From: Flavobacterium sp. HJJ
GTDB lineage: Bacteria; Bacteroidota; Bacteroidia; Flavobacteriales; Flavobacteriaceae
Length of the DNA stretch: 64,000 nucleotides
Assembly (NCBI RefSeq): GCF_015351475.1
Contig: NZ_JADKPR010000001.1
Span: forward strand, 1-64,000
Direction: 5' to 3'
The stretch's first letter is position 1; the number at the start of each line of letters is the position of its first letter. This document shows, piece after piece, positions 37,608 to 47,184 of this stretch. The notes beneath the pieces were generated by a model. The model did no database searches and was not told where the DNA came from. It saw only the letters and a list, made by a program, of their open reading frames with translations. Made by a program: the position numbers and the translations under genes.

Positions 37608-38912
37608 CTATCTTAACTGAGTAGTATCAACTCTTGACGGTGTATCTTTCCCGCTGATAATGGACGAAGAACTTAAAGCTATAGATTTAATAATTTCGGT
37701 CATATTGGCGATGTCCAATGTCTCAAATTCATCATCGGCAGTGTGATAAAAGGGCTCATTATCCATTTTTGAAGTCGAAATAGTATGTGCAGGTACTCCT
37801 AGTTTCGCCAAAGTAGCATTATCGGAACGATAAAACAGCTGCTGCTCAGGATACGGATCCGGATAAAACTTAAAAGTCGTTTTTTCTAAATTTTTCTGCA
37901 GAATTTTTCCAAAATCTGATTTTTCGAATCCAGTTATATACGCTGAATTTTTTCCCCATTTAGATTCTGTACCAATCATTTCCAAATTGAACATGGCAAT
38001 TACCTTGTCCGCAGGAAGCTGTTTTGAAAAATATTTGGCTCCAAAACCGCCTAATTCTTCGGCAACAAATGTGGTAAAAATGATAGTGCGTTCGTTATTA
38101 TTCAGTTTTTTAAAATAATTAGCCAGCATAATCACTGCTGTACTTCCCGCTGCATCATCATTGGCACCGTTATAAATAGAATCATTAGCAGGGTGCGGCA
38201 CACCTTCTTCCGGCGAACCTACTCCAAGATGATCATAATGTCCGGAAAAAATAACATATTCGTCTGGCTTACTTTTGCCTGGCAATATACCAACTACATT
38301 ATTCAATGTTTTCTTGGAAATAGTATTGGTTAATTCAACTGAAAAAACGTTAGCTTCATTAACTTCAAAAACAAACAAAACTGTATTGGTTCCAGGTTCA
38401 GAAGTGATTCTGTCAATATGCTGAATATTTGGCAGCACATTATTAAAAGAAGCATCAACTAATACCAGATAACTCTTTGAACTCTTGTAATATTCATTGA
38501 ATTTCTTTCCTAGATTATCTCCTTTACTGATTTTGACAACTGTGATATCGCTTTTCTCGGTCAAAGAAACCTGTGGCTGATAAGAGAAAGCAACTACTTG
38601 GTTGTTGTCAATTTCTTTTCCGTCGATAATTATTTTGGAAGAAACAGCTTTAGACTCAGTCATAGAAAATTCCTGTCTAAAATTAGCCGCTCCCATAAAA
38701 GGTTTCAGTCCTGCTTTTTTGAATTCTGATTCTATAAAGGCTGATGCTTTATCAATTCCGGGAGTAAAAGTTCTTCTCCCCTGCATATCATCTGCAGATA
38801 AGACTTTTTCTATACGAGAAACTTCATTGGAAGTGATTACCTTATCAATAGATTGCCCATGAACACCAAAACACAGACCTAAAACAAATATACTTACAAT
38901 ACTTTTTTTCAT
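37608..38912 (-). CDS. M28 family metallopeptidase (secreted)
   Basis: A secreted zinc aminopeptidase-like protein of 434 residues. The signal peptide follows the chosen start (KKSIVSIFVLGLCFGVHGQ). Candidate metal ligands are His/Asp in HYDHLGVG, Asp in NGANDDAAGS, Glu-Glu in VAEELGG, an acidic ligand near NLEMIG, and the late His in YHTADDEFETL. A PA-like inserted region (about 120-210) precedes the catalytic part, as in many M28 proteins. The start at 38912 is chosen over one 36 bases upstream because it directly opens the signal peptide. Confidence 0.9.
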   Translation of the reverse strand: MKKSIVSIFVLGLCFGVHGQSIDKVITSNEVSRIEKVLSADDMQGRRTFTPGIDKASAFIESEFKKAGLKPFMGAANFRQEFSMTESKAVSSKIIIDGKEIDNNQVVAFSYQPQVSLTEKSDITVVKISKGDNLGKKFNEYYKSSKSYLVLVDASFNNVLPNIQHIDRITSEPGTNTVLFVFEVNEANVFSVELTNTISKKTLNNVVGILPGKSKPDEYVIFSGHYDHLGVGSPEEGVPHPANDSIYNGANDDAAGSTAVIMLANYFKKLNNNERTIIFTTFVAEELGGFGAKYFSKQLPADKVIAMFNLEMIGTESKWGKNSAYITGFEKSDFGKILQKNLEKTTFKFYPDPYPEQQLFYRSDNATLAKLGVPAHTISTSKMDNEPFYHTADDEFETLDIANMTEIIKSIALSSSSIISGKDTPSRVDTTQLR

Positions 38913-39050
38913 TTTTTTACTTTTATAAATGACACTTAAGTAAACCAAAAGTATATTATTTATTTGTAAAACAATACTGCAAATACGAATTTTTAAATAG
39001 AAAAAACACTAAATAATTATAATCCTTAAGAATACTTCAAAAAAACTAAA

Positions 39051-39287
39051 TTATACTCCTATAAAAGGAGGAAGGAGAGCAACGGTATCGTTGTCTTTTA
39101 AAATCTGATTCGAAAATTTATGAATTATTTTTTGGTTAACTGCTACGCTGAAAGGAAACTGCTTGAGTTGGTATTTTTTTTCCAGCTCAGCCAATAATCT
39201 GCTTAACGGTAAATCCGAAAAATCAATTTTTTCACCACGGCGTCTTGTCCGCGCAGCAAGAGCACCAAAATACTTTATCCTAATCAT
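39051..39287 (-). CDS. MoaD/ThiS-like sulfur carrier lacking the terminal Gly-Gly
   Basis: A 78-residue ubiquitin-like protein of the MoaD family, expected to carry sulfur into molybdopterin. The body is typical (IRIKYFGALAARTRR, VAVNQKIIHKFSN, LKDNDTVALLPPF). However, it ends PPFIGV instead of PPxxGG: codons GGA-GTA before the stop. The terminal glycine is the residue normally activated, so sulfur transfer should fail unless the tail is processed or another MoaD exists. The gene overlaps cobA by 4 bases and thus sits in the same operon, pairing molybdenum-cofactor and siroheme supply for nitrate and nitrite reduction. Confidence 0.75.
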   Translation of the reverse strand: MIRIKYFGALAARTRRRGEKIDFSDLPLSRLLAELEKKYQLKQFPFSVAVNQKIIHKFSNQILKDNDTVALLPPFIGV

Positions 39288-40096
39288 ATCATTTCATCAA
39301 GATTCTGCAATATAAATTCCTCTTCCCAAAAAGAATCAAAAACCATTTCCTCTTCGATATACGAAGTTAGTTTTGATGCATTTTTAACTACTTCACCAAT
39401 TACGATAATCGCCGGAGAAGCGATTTCGTTCTCTTTTACTAATGCTGTAATTGTACTGACAGTTCCAATTACTTTTTTTTGAGTCGTTTTGGTGCCGTTT
39501 TGAATAATTGCAATAGGCAGATCATCGGTTCTGTTGTTTTGGTACAAAGCGACAATCTCATCCAGTTTATTCATTCCCATCAAAATGACAACCGTAGCCG
39601 AAGATTGTGAAGCCAGAGCAACATCTTTTGACAATTTATGTTCAGAAGTTGTTCCGGTAATTACCCAGAAACTTTCAGCAACTTTTCTTTGCGTCAGGCT
39701 GATTCCATTGGAAGCAGGCACTCCCATTGCTGATGAAATTCCGGGAACAATTGCCGTATCAATTCCAAATTGACTGGCAAAATCAATTTCCTCGCTTCCT
39801 CTTCCAAAAACAAAAGGATCACCGCCTTTTAAACGAACAACATGCCCTTTACTTTTTGCCATCGACACAATTAAATCGTTAATCTGGTCCTGACTATAAG
39901 CGTGGCATCCAAAACGTTTTCCAACAAATATAATTTCAGCCTGCGGAGCATACTGCAGCAGTTCTTCATTAACCAATGCATCATACAAAACAACATCGGC
40001 ACTTTCTAATGCTTTAACTGCCTTTAGCGTAATCAGTTCTACATCTCCAGGCCCTGCTCCTACTATTGTTAATTTTGGTTTATCTGCCGTTTTCAT
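39284..40096 (-). CDS. cobA: Uroporphyrinogen-III C-methyltransferase
   Basis: Methylates uroporphyrinogen III twice to precorrin-2, the first step toward siroheme. It is 270 residues, with SUMT signatures LTIVGAGPGDVELITLKAVKAL, VRLKGGDPFVFGRGSEE and VPGISSAMGVP. It lacks the CysG dehydrogenase/chelatase part, so a separate Met8-like enzyme should exist. The siroheme would serve NirB and possibly the SiR-like fusion. A TACGTA-N4-TACGTA palindrome lies 34 bases before the start, linking it to nitrate control. Confidence 0.94.
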   Translation of the reverse strand: MKTADKPKLTIVGAGPGDVELITLKAVKALESADVVLYDALVNEELLQYAPQAEIIFVGKRFGCHAYSQDQINDLIVSMAKSKGHVVRLKGGDPFVFGRGSEEIDFASQFGIDTAIVPGISSAMGVPASNGISLTQRKVAESFWVITGTTSEHKLSKDVALASQSSATVVILMGMNKLDEIVALYQNNRTDDLPIAIIQNGTKTTQKKVIGTVSTITALVKENEIASPAIIVIGEVVKNASKLTSYIEEEMVFDSFWEEEFILQNLDEMI

Positions 40097-40129
40097 GATT
40101 CAAAGTATAAAGTTCAACTTCTGATTAAC

Positions 40130-40145
40130 TACGTAAAAATACGTA
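40130..40145. promoter_or_regulatory. Palindromic operator candidate upstream of cobA
   Basis: TACGTAAAAATACGTA, two TACGTA halves 4 bases apart. A -7-like element (CAAATATA on plus, TATATTTG on minus, 40148-40155) lies immediately upstream, so the palindrome would cover the transcription start. Confidence 0.55.
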
Positions 40146-40300
40146 CACAAATATAAGTATTAAAAATAACGCTTAAACAAAATATGTTCTCTATTTTCCG
40201 AAAAGCATTTACTTTTAACTATTTGACAAAAAATGACCCGCAAAAAAGACAATAATCATTTCAAAGTATTACATATTTATAAAATTCATTATACTGTAGA

Positions 40301-40346
40301 ATACAAAGAGAGGCTATCCAAAATTTTCGGTTGCCTCTCTTTGTAT
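40301..40346. terminator. Terminator after the ornithine aminotransferase gene
   Basis: Perfect 14-base arms ATACAAAGAGAGGC (40301-40314) and GCCTCTCTTTGTAT (40333-40346), with an 18-base loop. It lies 15 bases past the rocD stop in its direction of transcription. Confidence 0.75.
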
Positions 40347-40360
40347 TTTTAATAAGATTA

Positions 40361-41611
40361 TTATCTAAAATCGTTCAGTGCTTTCTCTATGATAGCAAGA
40401 CATTCGTGAATTTGATCTTCTGTAATTACTAATGGCGGTGCAAAACGTATTTTATTACCGTGAGTTGGTTTTGCCAATAACCCATAATCTCTGAAACGAA
40501 GACAAATATCCCAAGCCAGATCAGAATCTTCACTGCTGTTAATCACAATTGCATTAAGAAGTCCTTTGCCTCGAACCAATTCTATTAATGGATTACGCTC
40601 CGCGATTTCATTCAGTCCTTTTCTTAAAATCAAACCTAATTTTTGTGCGTTTTCAGATAAATTTTCTTCACGAACCACTTCAAGAGCAGCAACGGCAACG
40701 GCAGCTGCGATTGGATTTCCTCCAAAAGTAGATCCATGCTGTCCCGGCTTGATTACATCCATTATCGCATTATTGGCCAAAACCGCCGATACCGGATAAA
40801 CACCGCCAGAAATAGCTTTGCCTAAAATCAAAATATCCGGCTGTACATTTTCATGATGCACTGCCAGTAATTTACCTGTTCTGGCAATTCCTGTCTGAAC
40901 TTCATCTGCAATAAACAATACATTATGCGCTTCGCAAAGTGCTTTGGCTTTCGCCAAATAACCTTCGCTTGGAACATAAACTCCAGCCTCGCCCTGAATA
41001 GGCTCTACCAAAAAACCAGCAATATTAGCTGAAGATTTCAATGCTTTTTCTAAAGCCTCAATGTCATCATACGGTATTTTTATAAAACCTTCGGTAAAAG
41101 GTCCGAAAGATTTTCTTGCGCTTTCATCATTTGAAAAAGAAATAATAGTAGTAGTTCTTCCGTGAAAATTTCCTTCGCATACAATAACCTGAGCCTGATT
41201 TTCGGGAATTCCTTTTACTTCATAAGACCATTTTCTGCACAATTTCAAAGCAGTTTCTACAGCCTCGGCTCCAGTGTTCATTGGAAGCACTTTATCAAAA
41301 CCAAAATATCTGGTTACATACTCTTCATAAACACCCAATTGGTCATTATAAAAGGCACGCGAAGTTAATGTCAGTTTTTGCGCCTGTTCAACCATTGCTC
41401 CAACAATTTTTGGATGACAGTGGCCTTGATTTACTGCAGAATAAGCAGATAAGAAATCAAAATATTTTTTCCCGTCAACATCCCATACAAAAACACCCTC
41501 CCCTTTTTCCAGAACAACCGGTAACGGATGATAATTATGTGCGCCGTATTTATTCTCTTTTTCAATTAAAACTTCCGATTTTAAAGAAAGTGATTGTGCT
41601 GTATGTTCCAT
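40361..41611 (-). CDS. rocD: Ornithine aminotransferase
   Basis: A PLP enzyme converting ornithine and 2-oxoglutarate to glutamate semialdehyde and glutamate. It is 416 residues. Class-III aminotransferase motifs are present: [53 protein letters not shown], and the PLP Lys in [15 protein letters not shown]. These details (notably YSAVNQGH) fit ornithine aminotransferase rather than acetylornithine aminotransferase. A Lrp-type regulator is encoded divergently, which suggests control by an amino-acid signal. Confidence 0.94.
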   Translation of the reverse strand: MEHTAQSLSLKSEVLIEKENKYGAHNYHPLPVVLEKGEGVFVWDVDGKKYFDFLSAYSAVNQGHCHPKIVGAMVEQAQKLTLTSRAFYNDQLGVYEEYVTRYFGFDKVLPMNTGAEAVETALKLCRKWSYEVKGIPENQAQVIVCEGNFHGRTTTIISFSNDESARKSFGPFTEGFIKIPYDDIEALEKALKSSANIAGFLVEPIQGEAGVYVPSEGYLAKAKALCEAHNVLFIADEVQTGIARTGKLLAVHHENVQPDILILGKAISGGVYPVSAVLANNAIMDVIKPGQHGSTFGGNPIAAAVAVAALEVVREENLSENAQKLGLILRKGLNEIAERNPLIELVRGKGLLNAIVINSSEDSDLAWDICLRFRDYGLLAKPTHGNKIRFAPPLVITEDQIHECLAIIEKALNDFR

Positions 41612-41845
41612 TATCTAAAATTTTATAAAATATTCATACAAAAGTAACAAATGTTTTTTATCAACCAAATAAAAAGCTAAATTTGACTTTTATAACATCA
41701 TTTTTAAAAAATAAACATTTATTTATAACAAAAATAAGTCATGTTGTTATTTTAACGCATCCAGATACCCGCATCGGAAAAAACAAATAAAAAACAATTA
41801 CTTTTATCCCAAATAAAAGTGATTTTAACTTTAAAAAAGGAAAAT

Positions 41846-42298
41846 ATGGACATTTTAGATGAATTTGACATCAATATCATAAAAGAATTGGAAAAAGACG
41901 GAAGAATGGCTTTTTCTGCAATAGCGACTAATCTCAAGATTTCAAATACTATGGTGCACCAGCGCATCAACCGATTAATAGAACAGGGAATCATATCTGG
42001 GATCAGACCCGTTTTAAACGAAAAAAAGATAGGATACGACTGGGGAACTTTTACCGGAATCACTTTGAAGAAAGATCAGGATTCTGAAAAAGTTATAGAA
42101 GCCCTAAAACTGATTCCAGAAATAACCGAATGTTATTACATCACGGGCACTTTTACGCTTTACATAAGAATGATAGCCAAAGATCATGAACACATGAGAA
42201 GGCTGCTTTATGAAAAAATCGACTCTATTCCCGGCATTTCAAAGACAGAATCCCTAATTGAATTGGGCTGTGCCTTTAAACGGAACATCAGTTTGTAA
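41846..42298 (+). CDS. Lrp/AsnC family transcriptional regulator
   Basis: A 150-residue feast/famine regulator. An N-terminal winged helix-turn-helix (LDEFDINIIKELEKDGRMAFSAIATNLKISNTMVHQRINRL) precedes the RAM ligand-binding/oligomerisation domain (TECYYITGTFTLYIRMIAKDHEHMRRLLYEKI). The start MDILDEFD at 41846 is usual for the family; an upstream frame extension to 41819 is not. It is divergent from rocD with a 234-base A+T-rich spacer, so rocD is its most likely target. Confidence 0.92.
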   Translation: MDILDEFDINIIKELEKDGRMAFSAIATNLKISNTMVHQRINRLIEQGIISGIRPVLNEKKIGYDWGTFTGITLKKDQDSEKVIEALKLIPEITECYYITGTFTLYIRMIAKDHEHMRRLLYEKIDSIPGISKTESLIELGCAFKRNISL

Positions 42299-42340
42299 AT
42301 AGTTAAGAAAAAACATAAAATCCTAACTTAACGATCTAAT

Positions 42341-42368
42341 AACCTTGAAAGAAGCATTTTTCAAGGTT
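42341..42368 (+). terminator. Terminator after the Lrp-type regulator
   Basis: Arms AACCTTGAAA (42341-42350) and TTTCAAGGTT (42359-42368) followed by a T run. Confidence 0.85.
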
Positions 42369-42413
42369 TTTTTTATATCAATAATTTATTAGATATTTGC
42401 AAAAAATAGCACC

Positions 42414-43187
42414 ATGAAAAACTTAAAAATTATATTTTTCGCAATGATTTTAATTACATGCCAAGCTTTTGGTCAATTAAAACCAGTACAATACAAAGAC
42501 GGGAATCAGGTCTTGAATGGTTTCAAAATCAATCCTACGAAGAAAAGCAATCAAAACCCCGGCATATTAATTTTACCTGCCTGGAAAGGAATTGACAAAT
42601 TATCTAAAGATACTGCGGAAAGTCTTTCAAAATTGGGTTATTATGCTTTCATAGCAGATATATACGGAGAAGGAAACTATCCTAAAGACAATGCCGAAGC
42701 CGGAAAAATTGCAGGATTTTACAAAAATGATTTTTTGGCTTATCAAAAACGGATTTCACTAGCCTTGCAACAGCTTATTGACGCTGGAGCAAATCCTGAT
42801 AATATCGTAATTATTGGTTATTGTTTTGGAGGAACTGGAGCTCTTGAAGCAGCCCGGGGACACCTCAATGTTAAAGGAATTGTTTCCTTTCATGGCGGTT
42901 TGGGCAAAGATGCTGCAAGACCTACAGAATCGATAAAGGCGAAAGTATTAGTTTGTCATGGCGCAGATGATCCCTATGAATCAAAAGAAGAAATAACCGC
43001 TTTTCAGCAGGAAATGCGTGACTCAAAAGCCGACTGGCAAATGATTTATTATGCCAATGCCGTACATTCCTTTACCAATCCTGAGTCAGGAACAGATAAT
43101 TCTAAAGGAGCTGCATACAATGAAGTGGCCGCCAAAAGATCTTTCGAACATTTCAAGCTGTTCCTGAACGAAGTATTAAAAAAATAA
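42414..43187 (+). CDS. Dienelactone hydrolase family protein (secreted)
   Basis: A 257-residue alpha/beta hydrolase with a signal peptide (KIIFFAMILITCQAFGQ). The nucleophile is Cys in VIIGYCFGGTGALE (about residue 138), as in dienelactone hydrolases; the acid lies in CHGADDPY and the His in AVHSFTNP. The substrate is unknown, and the classic chlorocatechol context is absent. The next gene, an M28 peptidase, begins 28 bases later, so they may be co-transcribed. Confidence 0.87.
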   Translation: MKNLKIIFFAMILITCQAFGQLKPVQYKDGNQVLNGFKINPTKKSNQNPGILILPAWKGIDKLSKDTAESLSKLGYYAFIADIYGEGNYPKDNAEAGKIAGFYKNDFLAYQKRISLALQQLIDAGANPDNIVIIGYCFGGTGALEAARGHLNVKGIVSFHGGLGKDAARPTESIKAKVLVCHGADDPYESKEEITAFQQEMRDSKADWQMIYYANAVHSFTNPESGTDNSKGAAYNEVAAKRSFEHFKLFLNEVLKK

Positions 43188-43215
43188 TAAATTAAATAAA
43201 CACCCTAGATTTTAA

Positions 43216-44232
43216 ATGAAAAAAGTACTAACACTATTTGTATTTATAACAGCGTTTCATTGTTTCGCACAAAAGAAAGCGGTTAACAATGATGATCCGA
43301 CGAAGTTTATGAATACCATAACCGCCGAAAAATTAAAAACAAAACTTACCATTGTTGCTTCTGATGAAATGGAAGGCCGCGATACTGGATCCAAAGGACA
43401 AAAAAAAGCTGGAAAATACCTTATCGAGCAATACAAAAAAAGTAAAATATCCTACCCAAAAGGAGCTGCGAGCTATTATCAGCCTATTCCTGCTTCTTAC
43501 TTAAATGCCAAGTACAATCAAAACCTGCCTGATTCAGAGAATATTTGGGCATACATTGAAGGATCTGAAAAACCAGACGAAGTTTTAGTCGTTTCTGCAC
43601 ATTACGACCACGTAGGTGTAAAAAACGGAGATGTTTATAACGGTGCTGATGATGATGGTTCCGGTACAGTAGCCATTCTGCAGATTGCCGAAGCTTTCCA
43701 AAAAGCGAAAAAAGAGGGACATGGTCCAAAACGTTCTATATTATTTCTTCATGTAACTGGTGAAGAACACGGTTTACACGGCTCACGTTTTTACTCTGAA
43801 CACCCATTATTTCCAATAGCAAATACTATTGCAGATATTAATATCGATATGATTGGCCGCCGTGATTTTGATCATCCTGACACTAATAATTATATATATG
43901 TGATTGGTGCAGACAGGTTATCCAGCGATTTACACAACATTACCGTTGCACAGAACGAAAAATACACCAAACTGGATTTGGATTTCAAATTCAATGACCC
44001 AAAAGATCCAAATCATTTCTATGAGCGTTCTGACCATTATAACTTTGCTAAATTTGGTATTCCAGCCGTATTTCTTTTTAATGGTGTACACGCCGATTAC
44101 CACCAAAAGACTGATGAAGTAGAGAAAATTGAATTCGATGCTTTAGCAAAAAGAGCCCAGCTAGCATTTGCAATTGCCTGGGATTTAGCTAACAGGCCTG
44201 ACAGAATTATAGTTGACAAACAAGCAAAATAA
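43216..44232 (+). CDS. M28 family metallopeptidase (secreted)
   Basis: A second secreted zinc peptidase, 338 residues. The signal peptide is KKVLTLFVFITAFHCFA. Metal ligands are visible in SAHYDHVGV, GADDDGSGTVA, TGEEHGLHGS, DINIDMIGR and the late HADYHQKTDE. It lacks the long insert of the M28 protein at 37608-38912, so the two are distinct paralogs. It may cleave N-terminal residues from peptides in the periplasm. Confidence 0.9.
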   Translation: MKKVLTLFVFITAFHCFAQKKAVNNDDPTKFMNTITAEKLKTKLTIVASDEMEGRDTGSKGQKKAGKYLIEQYKKSKISYPKGAASYYQPIPASYLNAKYNQNLPDSENIWAYIEGSEKPDEVLVVSAHYDHVGVKNGDVYNGADDDGSGTVAILQIAEAFQKAKKEGHGPKRSILFLHVTGEEHGLHGSRFYSEHPLFPIANTIADINIDMIGRRDFDHPDTNNYIYVIGADRLSSDLHNITVAQNEKYTKLDLDFKFNDPKDPNHFYERSDHYNFAKFGIPAVFLFNGVHADYHQKTDEVEKIEFDALAKRAQLAFAIAWDLANRPDRIIVDKQAK

Positions 44233-44245
44233 TATTTAACAGAAA

Positions 44246-44280
44246 AGAGCTTCAAATTTTTTTGAAGCTCTTTTTTTTTT
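44246..44280 (+). terminator. Terminator after the M28 peptidase gene
   Basis: AAAAGAGCTTCAAA and TTTGAAGCTCTTTT arms followed by T's, 14 bases past the stop. Confidence 0.85.
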
Positions 44281-44478
44281 AACGCATATTTCAAAAAACC
44301 ATACAGGAAATCAAAACAATATCAATATATTTGGAATTCAGTTAAAAGATATTCAGATTGCTTACGAGATGCATTATATCTTTTTTTGCAGATTAAGAAG
44401 AAACGAAAGAGATCATACTATCCCTTCCCTATTTATCGCATCAAAAGAATTGAAGTATAACAATTGTAATATTCAACA

Positions 44479-45576
44479 ATGACAGTAAATCCAAATTCAG
44501 ACAGCAAATACTTATTTGAGCATTTTTTTGAACTATCCGCTGATTTACTCTGTATCACTGGGTTCGATGGTTTTTTCAAAAGAATTAATCCAGCGGTTTC
44601 TCAATTATTAGGCTACACAAATGAGGAATTGTTTTCAAAACCAATAAACGATTTTATCCATATTGATGACCAGATATACACTTCAAAAGCAAGGAATGAA
44701 TTATACAAAAATAAACCACTCTTAAATTTCGAAAACAGATACGTTACAAAAAGCGGTGAAATTGTATGGCTCTCCTGGACATCAATGCCTGCAGCTGACG
44801 AAAAATTAGTTTATGCAATTGCAAAAAACATCACACACAACAAAAAACTGGAAGAGGAACGGAATTTACTGCTTACTAAATTTACAAAAACCAATAACGA
44901 CCTCAAAAAAATAAGTTACACGAGCTCACATGATCTGCGGTCTCCTGTAAACAACCTACTTTCAATTTTCAGCCTCTTGGATGTTACCAAAATTGAAGAT
45001 TCTGAAACCCTGCAGTTTCTTGAGATGCTTCAATCTGCTACCGAAACATTAAAGAAAACTTTAAATAATTATGTAGATATTTTAATCCTAGAGGATAAGT
45101 CAATTGCACAAATTGAAGAAATAGACCTAGATACAATTCTTAATACTGTCATTCTTTCTATAAATTCTTTAATACAAAAGTCAAATGCTGTTATCAATAT
45201 TAACTTTTCACAGCTCGAAAAGATTAATTTTAACAAATCCTATCTTGAAAGCATTTTTCTAAATTTATTGACTAATTCAATTAAATATGCTATCCCGGGC
45301 TGTTCACCAATTATTTCCATCCATTCCAGAAAAACAGATGAAGTTGATCAGTTGATTTTTTCTGACAATGGTATTGGCTTCGATATGGAGCTCGTAAAAG
45401 ATAAAATATTTGGTTTACACCAAAAGTTCAACAACCACATAGACAGTAAAGGAATCGGGCTTTATTTAGTAAACAACCACGTCACAAGCCTAGGCGGTAA
45501 AATTGATGTAGAAAGCAAAATCAACGAAGGAACAACCTTTATTATTTCTTTTAAAAAAGAACCGGTTTTCTCATAA
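44479..45576 (+). CDS. PAS-domain sensor histidine kinase
   Basis: A cytoplasmic kinase of 365 residues without membrane segments. A PAS domain (about 12-125: DLLCITGFDGFFKRINPAVSQLLGYTNEEL) is followed by a coiled-coil linker, H-box SSHDLRSPVNNL, N-box NLLTNSIKYA, G1 FSDNGIGFDM and G2 KGIGLYLVNNHV. No response regulator gene is adjacent, so it is an orphan whose signal and partner are unknown. Confidence 0.9.
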   Translation: MTVNPNSDSKYLFEHFFELSADLLCITGFDGFFKRINPAVSQLLGYTNEELFSKPINDFIHIDDQIYTSKARNELYKNKPLLNFENRYVTKSGEIVWLSWTSMPAADEKLVYAIAKNITHNKKLEEERNLLLTKFTKTNNDLKKISYTSSHDLRSPVNNLLSIFSLLDVTKIEDSETLQFLEMLQSATETLKKTLNNYVDILILEDKSIAQIEEIDLDTILNTVILSINSLIQKSNAVININFSQLEKINFNKSYLESIFLNLLTNSIKYAIPGCSPIISIHSRKTDEVDQLIFSDNGIGFDMELVKDKIFGLHQKFNNHIDSKGIGLYLVNNHVTSLGGKIDVESKINEGTTFIISFKKEPVFS

Positions 45577-45646
45577 TTACGCAAACGAATGTACGCAACA
45601 AAAAAGCCTCAATTAACTCAAGCCTATATTTAAAAACATTCAATTA

Positions 45647-46546
45647 TTACTTCACTTTTTGCTGTTCATCAATTCTTAATTTTTCTTCATCGAGAATTTC
45701 AAATACTTTTTCTATATATATTTCTGCATCGTTATCTGATAAATCAATTTTATTAAAAATAAGAGTATGCAAAGCATCAGAATTTAAAATATTATAATCT
45801 TTTTCAATCCTAGAACTTAATATTTTATTTCTATATTCATTTAAATCATAAATCCCTTTTGAATTTTCTAGCATTATTCTTCTAAATGTTTCTGAATTTA
45901 AATCTTGCTTTAAAATTTCATCATATTGCGCTTCTGCTATATACTTAAAATGTTCTTCAACTGCGTTTTTAATTTCTTGCAATTTATCATCTACAACTTC
46001 TAATAAAGCAGACATCTTAGACAATTCTCTACTCATAATTTTTGGAATATTCTCTTCCCTTTTATAAAAAAGACTATGTGAAGTTTCTGCCCATATATGC
46101 TCTGATAACGTTCTAACTTGCACTTCTATTCTTTTAAGAGAATGATTTTCCCAATTTGGAGTTTTTGCCCAATCATCTTTTATTCCAAGCAATAAATGAA
46201 TTGAACTATATCCAAATTTATCAGGACTTAAATTTGAAATAATAGGATTATTATATGATTTAAATTCTGTTCTAAGAATTTCCACTACTTTTGTTTTATA
46301 TTCTGGAAATAACAAAACAATTCTTAACCCTATTAAATCATTAAGTTCTGTTATTGTTTTTTTAATTACAAATCTTTCAGATGAATTTTTCTCTAAAATA
46401 GAATCAATTGTCTTAATCCTTCCACTTATTCCAAAAGCAATTGGTATTTTATGTTTTAGTAATCTTTTCTCAACAATTTGTTTGAATTCATGCAAAAAAT
46501 CTGAATAATCATCTATTATACTTTTGTATTCTTTTTTAATATCCAT
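45647..46546 (-). CDS. RelA/SpoT-domain (p)ppGpp synthetase-like protein
   Basis: A 299-residue stand-alone nucleotidyltransferase of the RelA/SpoT fold. Synthetase residues are seen: G-R-I-K (Arg43, Lys45), Asp70 in LNDLIGLRIV, FGYSSIH (about 112-117), and Glu141 in IEVQVRTLSEHIWAETSH. There is no HD hydrolase domain, no TGS and no ACT, so it is not a long Rel. It could be a small alarmone synthetase or a toxic relative of the toxSAS type; no antitoxin-like small gene is adjacent. Three sampled 60-base lines have only 23-27% G+C, suggesting transfer. Confidence 0.82.
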   Translation of the reverse strand: MDIKKEYKSIIDDYSDFLHEFKQIVEKRLLKHKIPIAFGISGRIKTIDSILEKNSSERFVIKKTITELNDLIGLRIVLLFPEYKTKVVEILRTEFKSYNNPIISNLSPDKFGYSSIHLLLGIKDDWAKTPNWENHSLKRIEVQVRTLSEHIWAETSHSLFYKREENIPKIMSRELSKMSALLEVVDDKLQEIKNAVEEHFKYIAEAQYDEILKQDLNSETFRRIMLENSKGIYDLNEYRNKILSSRIEKDYNILNSDALHTLIFNKIDLSDNDAEIYIEKVFEILDEEKLRIDEQQKVK

Positions 46547-46714
46547 CTATTACAAAATTTTAAGAAAATTTGATTTGACAATAACTAGTTCCAACAAATT
46601 AGAAATAATTTTTCTATAAAACAAAATGGATTATGATTAAGTCATAAATGGAAATTTTACAAATTCTATAAAAAAACAATAGGAGTTTCCCAGACAGAAA
46701 ACTCCTAATATCGT

Positions 46715-47044
46715 TTATAATTCTTCTTTTATAACTGCATCTGGGGCATTTTTCTTGACAGACTCAATTCCATTATCTCTTGCTGCAGCTGATTCATACA
46801 TTTCACTAGTACCAATAATCTGGCCATTAGAAGCTTTTAGATTGAAATAAGGCTTTCCGTTTTTGGCTTCCAATCTCTCAAATCGAGCATCATCCTGTGA
46901 ATTTTTCTTAACAGATTCAATTCCGTTATCACAAGAAGCTTTTGTTGTATAACCTTCGCTAGCCAAAATAACCTGACCATTACCTGCTTTCAAAACAAAC
47001 TGAAATTCGTCATTTTTTCTTTTAGTAATCAAAAATGTTCCCAT
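46715..47044 (-). CDS. YegP-like protein with two DUF1508 repeats
   Basis: A 109-residue protein made of two tandem DUF1508 units: KRKNDEFQFVLKAGNGQVILASEGYTTKASCDNGIESVKKN and AKNGKPYFNLKASNGQIIGTSEMYESAAARDNGIESVKKN. The family is small and soluble, and its role is not established. It is preceded and followed by non-coding stretches and is not obviously in an operon. Confidence 0.92.
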   Translation of the reverse strand: MGTFLITKRKNDEFQFVLKAGNGQVILASEGYTTKASCDNGIESVKKNSQDDARFERLEAKNGKPYFNLKASNGQIIGTSEMYESAAARDNGIESVKKNAPDAVIKEEL

Positions 47045-47184
47045 AGAAGTTTAAGTGTTATTAATTTATAAATAGTTAAAATCTGAAATTATTATATCGC
47101 CTTCTAAAATACAAAACTTAAATCTGAATTCAAAAACTAGAACAACTTAAATAACATTTTTCAGCCGAAAGTTTATTCCACAAA

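Noticed and set aside
44479..45576. Orphan PAS kinase as part of the nitrate regulon
   Set aside because: No TACGTA-type palindrome upstream and no nitrate-related neighbours.
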